Source: Paludibacterium yongneupense DSM 18731
Lineage (GTDB): Bacteria > Pseudomonadota > Gammaproteobacteria > Burkholderiales > Chromobacteriaceae
Assembly: GCF_000422925.1 (NCBI RefSeq)
Contig: NZ_AUGZ01000005.1
Span: 408,081-445,253 of the forward strand
DNA length: 37,173 bases
Reading direction: 5' to 3'
Shown: piece after piece, positions 25,247 through 34,734 of the stretch
Layout of the letters: the number at the start of each line of letters is the position of its first letter
Position numbering within the stretch: position 1 is the stretch's first letter
Position numbers and translations under genes: made by a program
The notes under the pieces: generated by a model
Seen by the model: only the letters and a program-made list of their open reading frames with translations
What the model was told of the DNA's origin: nothing
Database searches by the model: none

Positions 25247-27418
25247 TCAACGGCGCGGCTTGCCTTTTTTCGGCGCCTCGTCCTGGAAACGCTTGCTCGG
25301 GTGATGCGCGGTGCGAGCCGTATTGAAACGCTGACCGCGCGCGGCTTCGTTCGCCTGGCCGGCAGGCTGGTTGGTCGGAATCAACTGGTGCTTGGCGTAG
25401 CCGATCAGATCCTCGCGCCCCATCGCACGCAGCGCTTCGCGCAACAACGGCCAGTTGGCCGGATCGTGATAACGCAGAAAAGCCTTGTGCAGCTTACGGC
25501 GAGCGCCGTCGCGCACGACATCGACCTTTTCGGAGCTGCGCCCGAGCTTCTTCAGCGGGTTGCGCCGGGTGTGCCACATGGTCGTCGCCAGCGCCATCGG
25601 CGTCGGCACGAAGGTCTGCACCTGATCGAGACGGAAGTTGTTTTTCTTCAGCCACAGGGCCAGATTCATCATGTCCTCATCGCTGGTGCCCGGATGAGCG
25701 GCGATGAAGTAAGGAATCAGGTACTGCTCTTTACCCGCCTGACGCGAAAAACGTTCGAACAGCTCCTTGAATTTTTCGTAGGCGCCCATGCCGGGTTTCA
25801 TCATCTTGGACAGCGGGCCATCCTCGGTATGCTCGGGCGCAATTTTCAGATAGCCGCCGACGTGGTGCGTGACCAGTTCCTTGATGTACTCGGGCGAGCG
25901 TACCGCCAGGTCGTAACGCAGGCCGGAACCGATCGAGACCTTCTTGACGCCGGGCAGCTCGCGCGCCTTGCGATAGAGCTGGATCAGCGGACCGTGGTCG
26001 GTTCCGAGATTTTCGCAGATACCGGGGTAGACGCAGCTCAGACGCCGGCACGAAGACTGGATCTTCGGGTCCTTGCACGCCAGGCGATACATATTGGCGG
26101 TCGGGCCGCCAAGATCGGTGATGTGACCGGTAAAGCCCGGGGTCTTGTCGCGGATTTCCTCGATTTCCTTGAGGATGGAGTCCTCGGAGCGACTCTGGAT
26201 CACGCGGCCTTCATGCTCCGTGATCGAGCAGAAGGTACAGCCGCCAAAGCAGCCGCGCATGATATTGACCGAGAAGCGGATCATGTCCCAGGCCGGAATG
26301 CGCGCTTCGCCGTAAGACGGGTGCGGATTGCGGGCATAGGGCATACCGAACACGTAATCCATTTCTTCCGTGGTCAACGGTATCGGCGGCGGCGTCAGCC
26401 ACACATCGCGCTCGCCATGCAGTTGCACCAGCGCACGCGCGTTGCCGGGATTCGATTCCAGGTGCAGCGTGCGGCTCGCATGCGCGTACAGCACCGGATC
26501 GAAGGCGACGGCCTCGTAAGCGGGTATGCGCACGACCGTACGCAGGCGCTCGGCCTTGCGTGCCGCGACGCGCTCGGCCGCCGGCACGATGCGGACAGGC
26601 TGCGCGCCGTCGGCGAGCGCCGTTGGCGCTTTGGCCGGCGCGACGTCTTCGTAGGGATTCAGGTGTTCATCGACACGTCCCGGGATGTCCACGGTCGTCG
26701 AATCGACCTCGGTCCAGGTTTCGTCGGGTTTCCAGCCGTGAGGCACCATGAAGGCGGTGCCGCGCACGTCGCGGATCTCGGACAGTTTCTCGCCCGCGGC
26801 CACCCGGTGCGCGATTTCCACCAGCGCGCGCTCGGCATTGCCATACAGCAGAATGTCGGCCTTGGCGTTGATCAGAACCGAGGGCCGGACTTTATCGCTC
26901 CAGTAATCGTAATGTGCGATCCGGCGCAGGCTGGCTTCGATACTGCCTATCATCACGCCGACCCCGGGATAAGCCTCGCGGCAGCGTTGCGCATAGACGC
27001 CGACCGCACGGTCCGGACGGCGGTTGGGTTCGGCATTGGGCGTATAGGCATCGTCCGAACGCGGCTTGCGGTCGGCCGTATAGCGGTTGATCATCGAATC
27101 CATATTGCCGGCGGTCACCCCGAAAAACAGATTCGGGCGTCCGAGCGCACGGAAAGGCTCGGCGCCGTGCCAGTCCGGCTGACAGATCAGACCGACGCGA
27201 AATCCCTGCGCCTCGAGCAGGCGGCCGATCAGCGCCATCCCGAAACTCGGATGATCGATGTAGGCGTCGCCGCTGATCAGGATGATGTCGCAGGAATCCC
27301 AGCCCAGCTCATCCATTTCGGCACGGGACATCGGCAGAAACGGTGCGGTGCCGAAGCGGTGCGCCCAGAATTTTCTGTAGCTTTGGATCGGTTTTACGGT
27401 CGGTTGCGGATAGCTCAT
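25247..27418 (-). CDS. ygiQ: YgiQ-family radical SAM protein
   Basis: A 723-residue member of the UPF0313/YgiQ family, large radical SAM proteins of unknown reaction. An N-terminal cobalamin-binding-like domain covers roughly residues 40-250 ([17 protein letters not shown] at 44-60; the fold assignment is inference). The radical SAM core follows, with its cluster motif CFGGCTFC at Cys390, Cys394 and Cys397, and conserved [12 protein letters not shown] and [19 protein letters not shown]. The basic, disordered-looking C-terminal tail (after about 690, [15 protein letters not shown]) is usual. Start ATG 27418. Full length, no damage. It diverges from btsS, and a strong hairpin follows its stop. 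Confidence 0.93.
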   Translation of the reverse strand: MSYPQPTVKPIQSYRKFWAHRFGTAPFLPMSRAEMDELGWDSCDIILISGDAYIDHPSFGMALIGRLLEAQGFRVGLICQPDWHGAEPFRALGRPNLFFGVTAGNMDSMINRYTADRKPRSDDAYTPNAEPNRRPDRAVGVYAQRCREAYPGVGVMIGSIEASLRRIAHYDYWSDKVRPSVLINAKADILLYGNAERALVEIAHRVAAGEKLSEIRDVRGTAFMVPHGWKPDETWTEVDSTTVDIPGRVDEHLNPYEDVAPAKAPTALADGAQPVRIVPAAERVAARKAERLRTVVRIPAYEAVAFDPVLYAHASRTLHLESNPGNARALVQLHGERDVWLTPPPIPLTTEEMDYVFGMPYARNPHPSYGEARIPAWDMIRFSVNIMRGCFGGCTFCSITEHEGRVIQSRSEDSILKEIEEIRDKTPGFTGHITDLGGPTANMYRLACKDPKIQSSCRRLSCVYPGICENLGTDHGPLIQLYRKARELPGVKKVSIGSGLRYDLAVRSPEYIKELVTHHVGGYLKIAPEHTEDGPLSKMMKPGMGAYEKFKELFERFSRQAGKEQYLIPYFIAAHPGTSDEDMMNLALWLKKNNFRLDQVQTFVPTPMALATTMWHTRRNPLKKLGRSSEKVDVVRDGARRKLHKAFLRYHDPANWPLLREALRAMGREDLIGYAKHQLIPTNQPAGQANEAARGQRFNTARTAHHPSKRFQDEAPKKGKPRR

Positions 27419-27618
27419 GATACGGTCGGATTTGGGCAGACGCGCATTGTGCCAGATTTGGCGCGCGCCGTTAAATGATATTTGTTTTCAACGTTGTAGC
27501 GAACGCCTGCGACTGGAGCGCGCCGATGCCGCGGCCGGACGGACCCTGCTGGCGGCAGGGTTATGCCAAATTATCCTTAATCATTAACGACCTGCCGCGC
27601 GAGCGGTGCAGACGACGC

Positions 27619-27646
27619 TTACGCCGCCGCCCCGATTTGCTATGAT
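27619..27646 (+). promoter_or_regulatory. Putative btsSR promoter
   Basis: TTACGC (27619-27624) and TATGAT (27641-27646) are 16 bases apart, about 30 bases before the btsS ATG. The -10 is good, the -35 poor. The AT-rich patch 27470-27500 in the same 258-base gap could contain the ygiQ promoter on the other strand (TATCAT-like). Confidence 0.35.
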
Positions 27647-27676
27647 TCGAACCGTCCACCTTGCCGCGTGCCGTTC

Positions 27677-29380
27677 ATGATAGTCAGTCAGCTCAACCAG
27701 ATCCTCTCGCTGATGCAGCAAACCTGCGTCTACCTGGTGATCGCCTACCTGCTGAGCAAGACCCCGTTGTTCCTGCCACTGATGCAGGTCACCATCCGTC
27801 TTCCGCGCAAGGTCGTCTGCTACCTGGTGTTTTCGATGTTCTGCATCATGGGGACCTATTTCGGGCTGCGCATAGAAGACTCCATCGCCAATACCCGCGC
27901 CATCGGCGCCGTGCTCGGCGGCGTGCTCGGCGGTCCGCTGGTCGGCTTCGCCGTCGGCCTGACCGGTGGGCTGCACCGTTATTCGATGGGCGGCTTCACC
28001 GCCTTCGCCTGCATGCTGTCGACCATAGGCGAGGGTCTGATCGGCGGCCTGTTGCATACCATCATGGTTCGCCGCGGCACCGTAGGCCGCCTGTTCGACC
28101 CGCTCGTGGTCGCCCTGACCACGCTGCTGGCCGAGGTGATGCAGATGGCGGTGATCCTTGCCGTGGCGCGCCCGCTGCCGAGCGCCGTGCATCTGGTGCA
28201 AAGCATAGCCCTGCCGATGTTCGTCAACAACACCGTCGGCGCGGCAATGTTCATGCGCATTCTGCTCGACCGTCGCCTGATCATCGCCACCTACTCCACC
28301 ACCTTCTCCTCCAAGGCGCTCAAGATCGCCGCCCGCGCGGAAGGCCTGCTGCGCACGGGCTTCAATCAGGAGAACAGCATGCTGGTGGCGCGCATCATTT
28401 ACGAAGAGCTCGGCGTCGGCGCCGTGGCGATCACCGACCGCGAGAAGCTGCTGGCCTTCATCGGGATAGGCGACGACCATCACCTGCCGGGCACACCGAT
28501 CACCTCGCCGCTGACACAGCGCGCGATCGAGAAAAACAAGGTCGAGTACGCCGATGGCAACGAAACCCCCTACCGCTGCTCGATCAAGCCGGACTGCCCG
28601 CTGACGTCGTCGCTGGTGATACCGCTGCGCGGCGAAGAAGGCTTCGTCATCGGCACCATCAAATTGTACGAGCCGCGGCGCAAACTGTTTTCCAGCATCA
28701 ATCTGACCCTGGGCGAAGGCATTGCCCGCCTGCTGTCGGCCCAGATACTGGCCGGTCGCTACGAACAGCAGAAGCAGTTGCTCGCGCAAACCGAAATCAA
28801 GCTGCTGCACGCCCAGGTCAACCCGCACTTCCTGTTCAATGCGCTCAATACCTTGTCCGCCGTCATTCGCAGCGACCCGGAGCGGGCCCGGCAACTGGTC
28901 CTGTATCTGTCGACTTTTTTCCGCAAGAACCTCAAGCGGCCGAGCGAAGTCGTGGCCCTGGCCGACGAAATCGAGCATGTCGACGCCTATCTGCAAATCC
29001 AGCTTGCGCGCTTTGCCGGGCAATTGACGGTGGAATACGTATTGCCCGAGCCGAAGCCACCGGCACGTCTGCCTGCCTTTTCCCTGCAACCCATCGTCGA
29101 AAACGCGATCAAGCATGGGACTTCGCAACTGCTCGGCACCGGGCACATCCGTATCGGCGCCGATTGCAGCGAGGACAGTCTCACGCTGTGGGTCGAGGAC
29201 AACGCCGGCCTGTACCGCGCCCATCCGCCGTCTTCCGACGGTCTGGGCATGAATCTGGTCGACCGCCGCATCAAGGCGCGCTACGGCGAACAGTACGGTG
29301 TCCGCGTGGAATGCGAGCCGGAGTGCTTTACCCGCGTCATTATTCACCTGCCACTGGAAAAAGAGGCCATCACCCTATGA
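27677..29380 (+). CDS. btsS: Pyruvate-sensing histidine kinase BtsS (LytS family)
   Basis: A membrane sensor kinase that in E. coli binds external pyruvate with high affinity and phosphorylates BtsR. The 567-residue protein is co-linear with E. coli BtsS by eye: a multi-helix 5TM-LYT domain (1-200), GAF domain (about 215-360), and histidine kinase with His384 in [12 protein letters not shown] and an ATP-binding [10 protein letters not shown]. The residues reported to bind pyruvate in E. coli (R72, R99, C110, S113) are kept as Arg74, Arg101, Cys112 and Ser115. Start is uncertain: ATG 27677 or GTG 27668, neither with a clear ribosome site. Its stop overlaps btsR as ATGA. Confidence 0.93.
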   Translation: MIVSQLNQILSLMQQTCVYLVIAYLLSKTPLFLPLMQVTIRLPRKVVCYLVFSMFCIMGTYFGLRIEDSIANTRAIGAVLGGVLGGPLVGFAVGLTGGLHRYSMGGFTAFACMLSTIGEGLIGGLLHTIMVRRGTVGRLFDPLVVALTTLLAEVMQMAVILAVARPLPSAVHLVQSIALPMFVNNTVGAAMFMRILLDRRLIIATYSTTFSSKALKIAARAEGLLRTGFNQENSMLVARIIYEELGVGAVAITDREKLLAFIGIGDDHHLPGTPITSPLTQRAIEKNKVEYADGNETPYRCSIKPDCPLTSSLVIPLRGEEGFVIGTIKLYEPRRKLFSSINLTLGEGIARLLSAQILAGRYEQQKQLLAQTEIKLLHAQVNPHFLFNALNTLSAVIRSDPERARQLVLYLSTFFRKNLKRPSEVVALADEIEHVDAYLQIQLARFAGQLTVEYVLPEPKPPARLPAFSLQPIVENAIKHGTSQLLGTGHIRIGADCSEDSLTLWVEDNAGLYRAHPPSSDGLGMNLVDRRIKARYGEQYGVRVECEPECFTRVIIHLPLEKEAITL

Positions 29381-30099
29381 TGCGAGTCCTGATCGTCGAC
29401 GACGAACCGTTCGCCCGCTCCGAACTGAAAAGCCTGCTCGCCACCAGCGACGACATCGAGATCATCGGCGAGTGCGCGAACGCGATCGAGGCCATTGCCG
29501 CCATCCACCGCCAGAACCCCGACGTGGTCTTTCTCGACATCCAGATGCCGCGCATCAGCGGACTGGAAATGCTCGCGATGCTGGACCCGGCCCAGATTCC
29601 GCACATCGTGTTCCTCACCGCCTACGACGAGTACGCGGTACAGGCTTTCGAGGAACACGCTTTCGACTACCTGCTCAAGCCGGCCGATCCGCAGCGCCTG
29701 GAAAAAACGCTGCAACGCCTGCGGCGCACGCAGCAGCCACGCCCGCTCGACGCGCTGACCGATGCTGCGCCGCTCAGCTTCATCCCCTGTTACGGCGTCA
29801 ACCGCATCTATCTGATGAAGCTGGACGAGGTGGAATACGTGGCCTCGCGCGCGAGCGGCGTCGGCGTATTCGGCAGCGACCAGGTCGAGCGCGTGACCGA
29901 ACTCACACTGCGCACGCTAGAGGAAAAAACGCCCCTGCTGCGCTGCCATCGCCAATACCTGGTCAACCTCGCGCTGGTGCGTGAAATCCGGCTATCGGAA
30001 AACGGCCTCGCCGACATCATCACGCGCAGCGAACAGACGGTTCCGGTCAGTCGCCGCTACCTGAAACCCCTGAAAGAGAAACTCGGCATACCGGGGTGA
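29377..30099 (+). CDS. btsR: LytTR response regulator BtsR
   Basis: The partner of BtsS. The 240-residue protein has a receiver domain with acidic pair Asp8/Asp9, phospho-acceptor Asp54 in VVFLDIQMP, Thr81 and Lys101, then a C-terminal LytTR DNA-binding domain (about 135-238) in which [18 protein letters not shown] is characteristic. In E. coli phospho-BtsR activates btsT, and here btsT lies 123 bases downstream behind a candidate binding site. ATG 29377 overlaps the btsS stop; a second ATG at 29380 is also possible. Confidence 0.94.
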   Translation: MMRVLIVDDEPFARSELKSLLATSDDIEIIGECANAIEAIAAIHRQNPDVVFLDIQMPRISGLEMLAMLDPAQIPHIVFLTAYDEYAVQAFEEHAFDYLLKPADPQRLEKTLQRLRRTQQPRPLDALTDAAPLSFIPCYGVNRIYLMKLDEVEYVASRASGVGVFGSDQVERVTELTLRTLEEKTPLLRCHRQYLVNLALVREIRLSENGLADIITRSEQTVPVSRRYLKPLKEKLGIPG

Positions 30100-30124
30100 G
30101 CGCGCCGCTTCCCCCTCTCTGCCG

Positions 30125-30152
30125 ACCGTTCGCAGCGCGATGCTGCCGCTCG
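30125..30152 (+). promoter_or_regulatory. Candidate BtsR binding site upstream of btsT
   Basis: ACCGTTCG (30125-30132) and GCCGCTCG (30145-30152) form a direct repeat with start-to-start distance 20, two helical turns. From memory, E. coli BtsR binds a direct repeat of ACC(G/A)CT(C/T)A spaced by 13; here the spacer is 12 and each copy matches 6 of 8. Position and orientation suit activation of btsT. Confidence 0.4.
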
Positions 30153-30222
30153 CACCGGCAGCGGATTCTTTTGCCGCGGGAAGTGTTTATGGTGACAACT
30201 GAACTATTTCAGGAGAGCCAAC

Positions 30223-32034
30223 ATGCCCCACGCCATCACCTTCGTGATCGCCACGCTCTGCATCCTTGTGATCTGCTACCGCCTGTACGGGGTCTTCTTC
30301 ACACGCACGGTGCTCGGCTGCAACGATAAAGACGAGACCCCCTCCCATTCGCTGCAGGACGGCAAGGACTACGTGCCAACCCGCAAGTGGGTCAACTTCG
30401 GCCAGCACTTCGCCGCCATCGCCGCCGCCGGCCCGCTGGTCGGACCGGTACTGGCCGCCCAGTTCGGCTACCTGCCGAGCATACTGTGGCTGCTGATAGG
30501 GGCCGTCGTCGGCGGTGCCGTCCACGACACCGTGGTGCTGTTCGCGTCGATGAAGCACCAGGGCAAGTCGCTGTCCGAAGTCGCCAAGGCGGAACTCGGC
30601 CCGATCGCGGGCTGGTGCACCGGCCTGGCCATGCTGTTCATCATTACCATTACCATGGCCGGTCTGTCGATGGTGGTGGTCCACGCCCTGGAACGCAACC
30701 CCTGGGGTACGTTCGCCGTCTTCATGACCATCCCGATCGCCATCTGCCTCGGCCTGTTCGAAAAAGTCTTCGGCGCCACCAAGTATGCGACCTATGTCGG
30801 CGTCGCCGCCGTCCTCGCCTGTGTCTTCATCGGCCCGTCGATCCAGCACAGCGTATTCGGTCAGTGGCTGACCTTCAATGCAACCAGCGTCAGCCTGCTG
30901 CTGCCGATCTACGCCTTCTTTGCCACCGCGCTTCCGGTCTGGCTGCTGCTGACCCCCCGCGGCTATCTGTCGAGCTTCATGAAAATCGGCGTGTTCGGGG
31001 CGCTGATCATCGGCGTCGTCTTCATCAACCCCGAAATCCGCTTCCCGGCACTGACCCAGTTCATCCACGGCGGCGGCCCGGTACTGGCCGGCCCGGTATG
31101 GCCGTTCATCTCGATCACCATCGCCTGCGGCGCCATCTCCGGTTTCCATGCCTTCATCGGCTCCGGTATCACCCCGAAGCTGGTGGACAAATGGAGTGAC
31201 GTCCTGCCGGTCGGCTTCGGCGCCATGCTGGCCGAATGCGTAGTGGGTGTCATGGCCCTGATCGCCGCAACCTCGCTGCACCCCGCCGATTACTTCGCCA
31301 TCAACTCGAGCCCGGAAGCGTTCAAGGCCCTGGGCATGAGCGTGGTCAACCTGCCGCAACTGAGCCAGGAAATCGGCATGGACCTGTACGGCCGCACCGG
31401 CGGCGCCGTCACCCTCGCGGTCGGCATGTCCTATATCTTCACCAAGATCAGCTGGTTCAACCATCTCGCAGCTTATTTCTTCCAGTTCGTGGTCATGTTC
31501 GAAGCGGTGTTCATCCTGACCGCCGTCGACTCCGGCACCCGCGTCGCTCGCTACCTGATCCAGGACTTCGGCGGCGACTTCTATGCCCCGCTCAAGCGCC
31601 TGGACTGGATGCCCGGCGCCATCGGTGCCAGCCTGCTGGCCTGCGCCCTGTGGGGCTACCTGCTGACCTCCGGCGACATCGGCTCGGTATGGGCACTGTT
31701 CGGGGTCTCCAACCAGTTGATGGCATCGGTCGGCCTGATCATCGGCGCCACCATCATCCTGCGGATTTCAGCCAAGCGCCGCTATGCGCTGACCTGCCTG
31801 ATCCCGCTGGCCTACCTGTACGTTACCGTCAACTATGCCGGCTACTGGATGGTGACCCATGTCTACCTGAATCCGGCCGCCAAGGGTCACAATATGTTCA
31901 ACGCGGCCATCTCGATCGTGATGCTGATCCTGGGCGCCGTGATCCTGGTATCCGCCGTGATCAAGTGGAAGGAACTGCTGGCCCGTCATCCGCGCAGCCA
32001 GCGTGCGCTGCACACCGCAAGCGCCCGCGCCTGA
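30223..32034 (+). CDS. btsT: Pyruvate/proton symporter of the CstA family (BtsT)
   Basis: An inner-membrane CstA-family transporter; E. coli BtsT imports pyruvate with protons. The 603-residue protein is mostly hydrophobic helices. The family blocks are KWVNFGQHFAAIAAAGPLVG near the N-terminus, GGAVHDTVVLFASMKHQGKS, AISGFHAFIGSGITPKLV and FILTAVDSGTRVARYLIQD. It is shorter than E. coli BtsT or CstA (about 700), lacking part of the C-terminal end; a 600-residue branch is common outside enterics as far as I recall. AGGAGAG stands before ATG 30223. Regulation by BtsSR is inferred from adjacency and the candidate BtsR site. Codon choice is strongly biased, hinting at high expression. Confidence 0.9.
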   Translation: MPHAITFVIATLCILVICYRLYGVFFTRTVLGCNDKDETPSHSLQDGKDYVPTRKWVNFGQHFAAIAAAGPLVGPVLAAQFGYLPSILWLLIGAVVGGAVHDTVVLFASMKHQGKSLSEVAKAELGPIAGWCTGLAMLFIITITMAGLSMVVVHALERNPWGTFAVFMTIPIAICLGLFEKVFGATKYATYVGVAAVLACVFIGPSIQHSVFGQWLTFNATSVSLLLPIYAFFATALPVWLLLTPRGYLSSFMKIGVFGALIIGVVFINPEIRFPALTQFIHGGGPVLAGPVWPFISITIACGAISGFHAFIGSGITPKLVDKWSDVLPVGFGAMLAECVVGVMALIAATSLHPADYFAINSSPEAFKALGMSVVNLPQLSQEIGMDLYGRTGGAVTLAVGMSYIFTKISWFNHLAAYFFQFVVMFEAVFILTAVDSGTRVARYLIQDFGGDFYAPLKRLDWMPGAIGASLLACALWGYLLTSGDIGSVWALFGVSNQLMASVGLIIGATIILRISAKRRYALTCLIPLAYLYVTVNYAGYWMVTHVYLNPAAKGHNMFNAAISIVMLILGAVILVSAVIKWKELLARHPRSQRALHTASARA

Positions 32035-32058
32035 CCGCAGCACAACGATCGCACCCGA

Positions 32059-32107
32059 CCCTCTGCCGCCGCCCCCGACCGGGCGATCCCCGGCAGGGGG
32101 TTTTTTT
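32059..32107 (+). terminator. Intrinsic terminator after btsT
   Basis: CCCTCTGCCG (32059-32068) pairs with CGGCAGGGGG (32091-32100), nine standard pairs and one G-U, followed immediately by seven T. The loop can fold further. It lies 24 bases after the btsT stop: a textbook Rho-independent terminator. Confidence 0.85.
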
Positions 32108-32521
32108 ATTGCCCGCTCCCGGCTACGCGGACTCGGGCTCAAGCCTCCCGGCCCGGGACCGGCATTCGTCACCGCAAGCCCCCTGACGCCTTGCCCCGGG
32201 TGGAAAGCCGTTCGCCTCTGGCACCCCTCCCCATCAACTCCATTCGCATGTTTTCAATAACAAAAATGACAAACATGTACCAACGAACAGGCAGGTCACG
32301 GCCCCCTGCCGCAGGCGAAACACCCAATCCATTGAATAATATGGAAATTTCCCTTAACTCACACCGGTAGCGGTCGCCTTCGTGGCCTGCGCTGCCCTTT
32401 CGAACAGGCGGCACCGGGCCGCGGCGCATGTCTAAATGGTTGCGGCATGCCACTCCCTCGCCTGGCGCAGGCGACGACCCCGGTTACGACCGGACCCGAT
32501 CCCCATACTGACGAGAACACT
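32108..32521 (+). promoter_or_regulatory. Upstream region of the S10 peptidase with AT-rich dyads
   Basis: Within this GC-rich genome, 32240-32360 is notably AT-rich. It contains an inverted pair, CATGTTT (32247-32253) and AAACATG (32271-32277), and a perfect palindrome, GGAAATTTCC (32343-32352). TTGAAT (32332-32337) and TAACTC (32355-32360) are 17 bases apart and might be the promoter, though the -10 is poor. A 40-codon frame (32248-32370) lacks a ribosome site, and I do not call it a gene. Confidence 0.3.
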
Positions 32522-34081
32522 ATGTCGACAAAACGCTTAATTGTGTCCGGCCTGGCCGCGCCGCTCCTCGCGCTGACCCTGGCCTCGCCGCCCGCCCTGG
32601 CGCTGCCGTCCGGTGCGCAAGCGACGCAGATCGCTGCGGCACCGCAGGAACGCGCGTACCAGGACAGCACCGTCTACCGCTTCGGCCCCGACGATGCCCT
32701 GCCCGCCGGGCTGGTGACCGAGCAAGCCGCCATCAGCAACGGCCAGGTGATGGTCGACGGACGCAGCATCTCCTATACCGCCACGACCGGGCATCTCACC
32801 GCCACCGACCCGCAGACGCAGCAGCCGAAGGCGACGATCTTCTACGTGGCTTATACCGCCGCGCGGCAAGGCGGTGCCGAGCGGCCGGTCACCTTCTTCT
32901 ATAACGGCGGCCCGGGCTCCTCCTCGGTCTGGCTGCACCTCGGCTCCTATGCACCGAGGCGCATCGTCACCGGCGACCCCGTGGCGGATACAAGCAGACC
33001 GTTTCCCTTCGTCAACAATGCGCAGAGTCTGATCGATACCACCGACATGGTATTTGTCGATGCCGTCGGCACCGGCCTCTCCGAGGCGATTGTGCCATAT
33101 GCCAATCGCAGCTTCTGGGGCGTCGACGCCGATGCAGCCGTATTTCGCGATTTCATCAAACGCTACCTGCTCGTCAACCACCGCAGCGCCTCGCCCCTCT
33201 ACCTTTTCGGCGAGTCCTACGGCACACCGCGCACCGATGTCCTGGCCAATCTGCTAGAAATGAGCGGTACCCGCCTCAGCGGTATCGTGCTGCAGTCATC
33301 CATCCTCGACTACAACTCGAACCCGGACATGGGCAGCGGTTCTTTCGCACCCTATATGCCGGGCTATGCCGCGGTCGGAGCCTACTTCAAGCGGGTCATG
33401 CCACCTCCCGCGCAGCTGGAGCCGTTCTTGAACCGGATGCGAAGCTTTGCGAGCGGGCACTATGGCCCCGCCGTGCGCGCCTTTCTCGGCGCGCATACGC
33501 CACCGGCCCCCGATTTGCTGACGCAGCTTTACCTGAATACGGGATACCCTGCCTCGGCCTGGCAAAGCCATTTCAACCTCGATGAAACCACCTTCCGCAC
33601 GGGCCTGATCCCGGGTTACGTGCTCGGCCGTTACGATGCCCGCGTCATCGCCGCCAACGGCAGCCCGATGGCCGCCGACGGAGATCCATCGAGCACGCTG
33701 ATCACCCGTCCCTTCACCGACCGGATCAACGACTACCTCGTGCACGGGCTCAAGTACGGTACGGTCACGCCCTACCACGTCGAAAGCGACGATGCCATCA
33801 ACGACTGGGTCTGGGCGCATGACGGACTGGCCATGCCGGACACCCTTCCCGATCTCGCCGCGGCAATGTACCTGAACCCCGCACTCAAGGTCCTTTCGAT
33901 CAACGGCTATCACGACCTCGCTACGCCGTTCTTCATCACGGAGCAGGACCTCGGTCGTCTGGGCACGGTTTCGGGACTGAAGATCGCGCACTACCCGGGT
34001 GGGCATATGACCTATCTCTACGATCCGGCCCGCCCCGACATGAAGCGCGACCTGGTCGAGTTCTATCACCGTCAACCGTGA
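32522..34081 (+). CDS. Exported S10-family serine carboxypeptidase
   Basis: A 519-residue serine carboxypeptidase of MEROPS family S10, removing C-terminal residues from peptides. A signal peptide ends near ALA (residue 27). The catalytic triad is visible: Ser232 in FGESYGT, Asp465 in INGYHDLATPF and His495 in YPGGHMTYL. FFYNGGPGSSSVWLHLGSYA (126-145) forms the oxyanion and substrate-binding strand. ATG 32522 lies after a GAGAA-type ribosome site; an in-frame extension to 32447 has no signal-peptide character. An EF-hand protein follows after 44 bases, probably in the same transcript. Predicted location is the periplasm or outside. Confidence 0.92.
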   Translation: MSTKRLIVSGLAAPLLALTLASPPALALPSGAQATQIAAAPQERAYQDSTVYRFGPDDALPAGLVTEQAAISNGQVMVDGRSISYTATTGHLTATDPQTQQPKATIFYVAYTAARQGGAERPVTFFYNGGPGSSSVWLHLGSYAPRRIVTGDPVADTSRPFPFVNNAQSLIDTTDMVFVDAVGTGLSEAIVPYANRSFWGVDADAAVFRDFIKRYLLVNHRSASPLYLFGESYGTPRTDVLANLLEMSGTRLSGIVLQSSILDYNSNPDMGSGSFAPYMPGYAAVGAYFKRVMPPPAQLEPFLNRMRSFASGHYGPAVRAFLGAHTPPAPDLLTQLYLNTGYPASAWQSHFNLDETTFRTGLIPGYVLGRYDARVIAANGSPMAADGDPSSTLITRPFTDRINDYLVHGLKYGTVTPYHVESDDAINDWVWAHDGLAMPDTLPDLAAAMYLNPALKVLSINGYHDLATPFFITEQDLGRLGTVSGLKIAHYPGGHMTYLYDPARPDMKRDLVEFYHRQP

Positions 34082-34125
34082 TGCGCGCCAAGCGCGCATC
34101 GCCTCCACACAGGGACCGAACCGCC

Positions 34126-34539
34126 ATGACACTTTCTATACGATGCCGTACCGCGTCCGCTGCGCTGCTGACAGCGCTGCTGACCGTCTCCGCGCAAGCC
34201 AGGGACATGGAAGATGCCCCGCCCGCTCCCCAGACACGCCAGGGCATGGCCCAACTGGGCGACCCCTATGTTCCGCCGCGCGTACGCGCCTCCGCGCGCA
34301 GCCTGCTGTCATCTCCCGCTTCGACGCTCAGCCTGCAGGACAGGGCACTGGGCAAGCTGAAGAAAAAATTCGACGAAGCGGACATCGACAACAGCGGTCG
34401 CGTCTCGCAAGCCCGGGCCGCGCAGGCAGGCTTCGGCTATCTGGCCGACCACTTCGCCGAGATCGATATCCCCCGGCGCGGCAGCATTTCGTTCGAGCAG
34501 CTCAAGACATTCATGCGGGCGAAGGGCGCCCGGTTTTAA
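34126..34539 (+). CDS. Small exported protein with degenerate EF-hand pair
   Basis: A 137-residue protein with a signal peptide (cut probable after SAQA, residue 25), a proline-rich linker and a C-terminal EF-hand-like pair. The first loop, D86-I-D88-N-S90-G-R-V-S94, keeps the calcium ligands at positions 1, 3, 5 and 9 but has Arg97 where Glu normally completes the site. The second, starting at Asp114, has Pro at position 3 and Gln at 12, so calcium binding is doubtful. AGGGA lies nine bases before ATG 34126. It trails the carboxypeptidase gene and may assist or stabilise that enzyme; this is inference from position and shared export only. Confidence 0.75.
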   Translation: MTLSIRCRTASAALLTALLTVSAQARDMEDAPPAPQTRQGMAQLGDPYVPPRVRASARSLLSSPASTLSLQDRALGKLKKKFDEADIDNSGRVSQARAAQAGFGYLADHFAEIDIPRRGSISFEQLKTFMRAKGARF

Positions 34540-34669
34540 CGTCCTCCACGGCGCCAGGCATCCGCAAACGGGTAGACAGGCGCTGGTCGCACGACTTGGA
34601 GGCGAGGGATTTCCGTCCTGAACCGGGCTTGCATCCCCCGGCTACCGACGGCGCCAGGGGCTGAAGCGC

Positions 34670-34716
34670 AAAAAAAACGGCCGCCGGATGCGCCCTATGG
34701 CGCACCCGGCGGCCGT
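34670..34716 (-). terminator. Intrinsic terminator of focA
   Basis: On the minus strand a long hairpin is followed by eight T. Plus-strand coordinates: ACGGCCGCCGG (34677-34687) and TGCGCC (34689-34694) pair with GGCGCA (34699-34704) and CCGGCGGCCGT (34706-34716), with loop CTAT; the T-run corresponds to the A-run at 34670-34677. It starts 18 bases after the focA stop. Confidence 0.9.
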
Positions 34717-34734
34717 GGCCGTCCCGAAAAGCGG

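Noticed and set aside
25157-27478. Long plus-strand open frame of 773 codons opposite ygiQ.
   Set aside because: Antisense shadow of a clear full-length YgiQ; low-complexity composition and no recognisable motif.
27661-30099. An 812-codon frame that runs through btsS in another frame and ends as btsR.
   Set aside because: Only the last 240 codons read as protein (BtsR). The rest is Arg/Pro-rich shadow of btsS, so it is not a fusion.
32248-32370. Small 40-codon frame in the AT-rich region before the carboxypeptidase gene.
   Set aside because: No ribosome site, no hydrophobic or other recognisable pattern; the region looks regulatory.
34548-34658. ACGGCGCCAGG repeated exactly 100 bases apart (34548-34558 and 34648-34658).
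   Set aside because: Only 11 GC-rich bases, no flanking duplication and no mobile-element feature between the copies; chance is enough to explain it.
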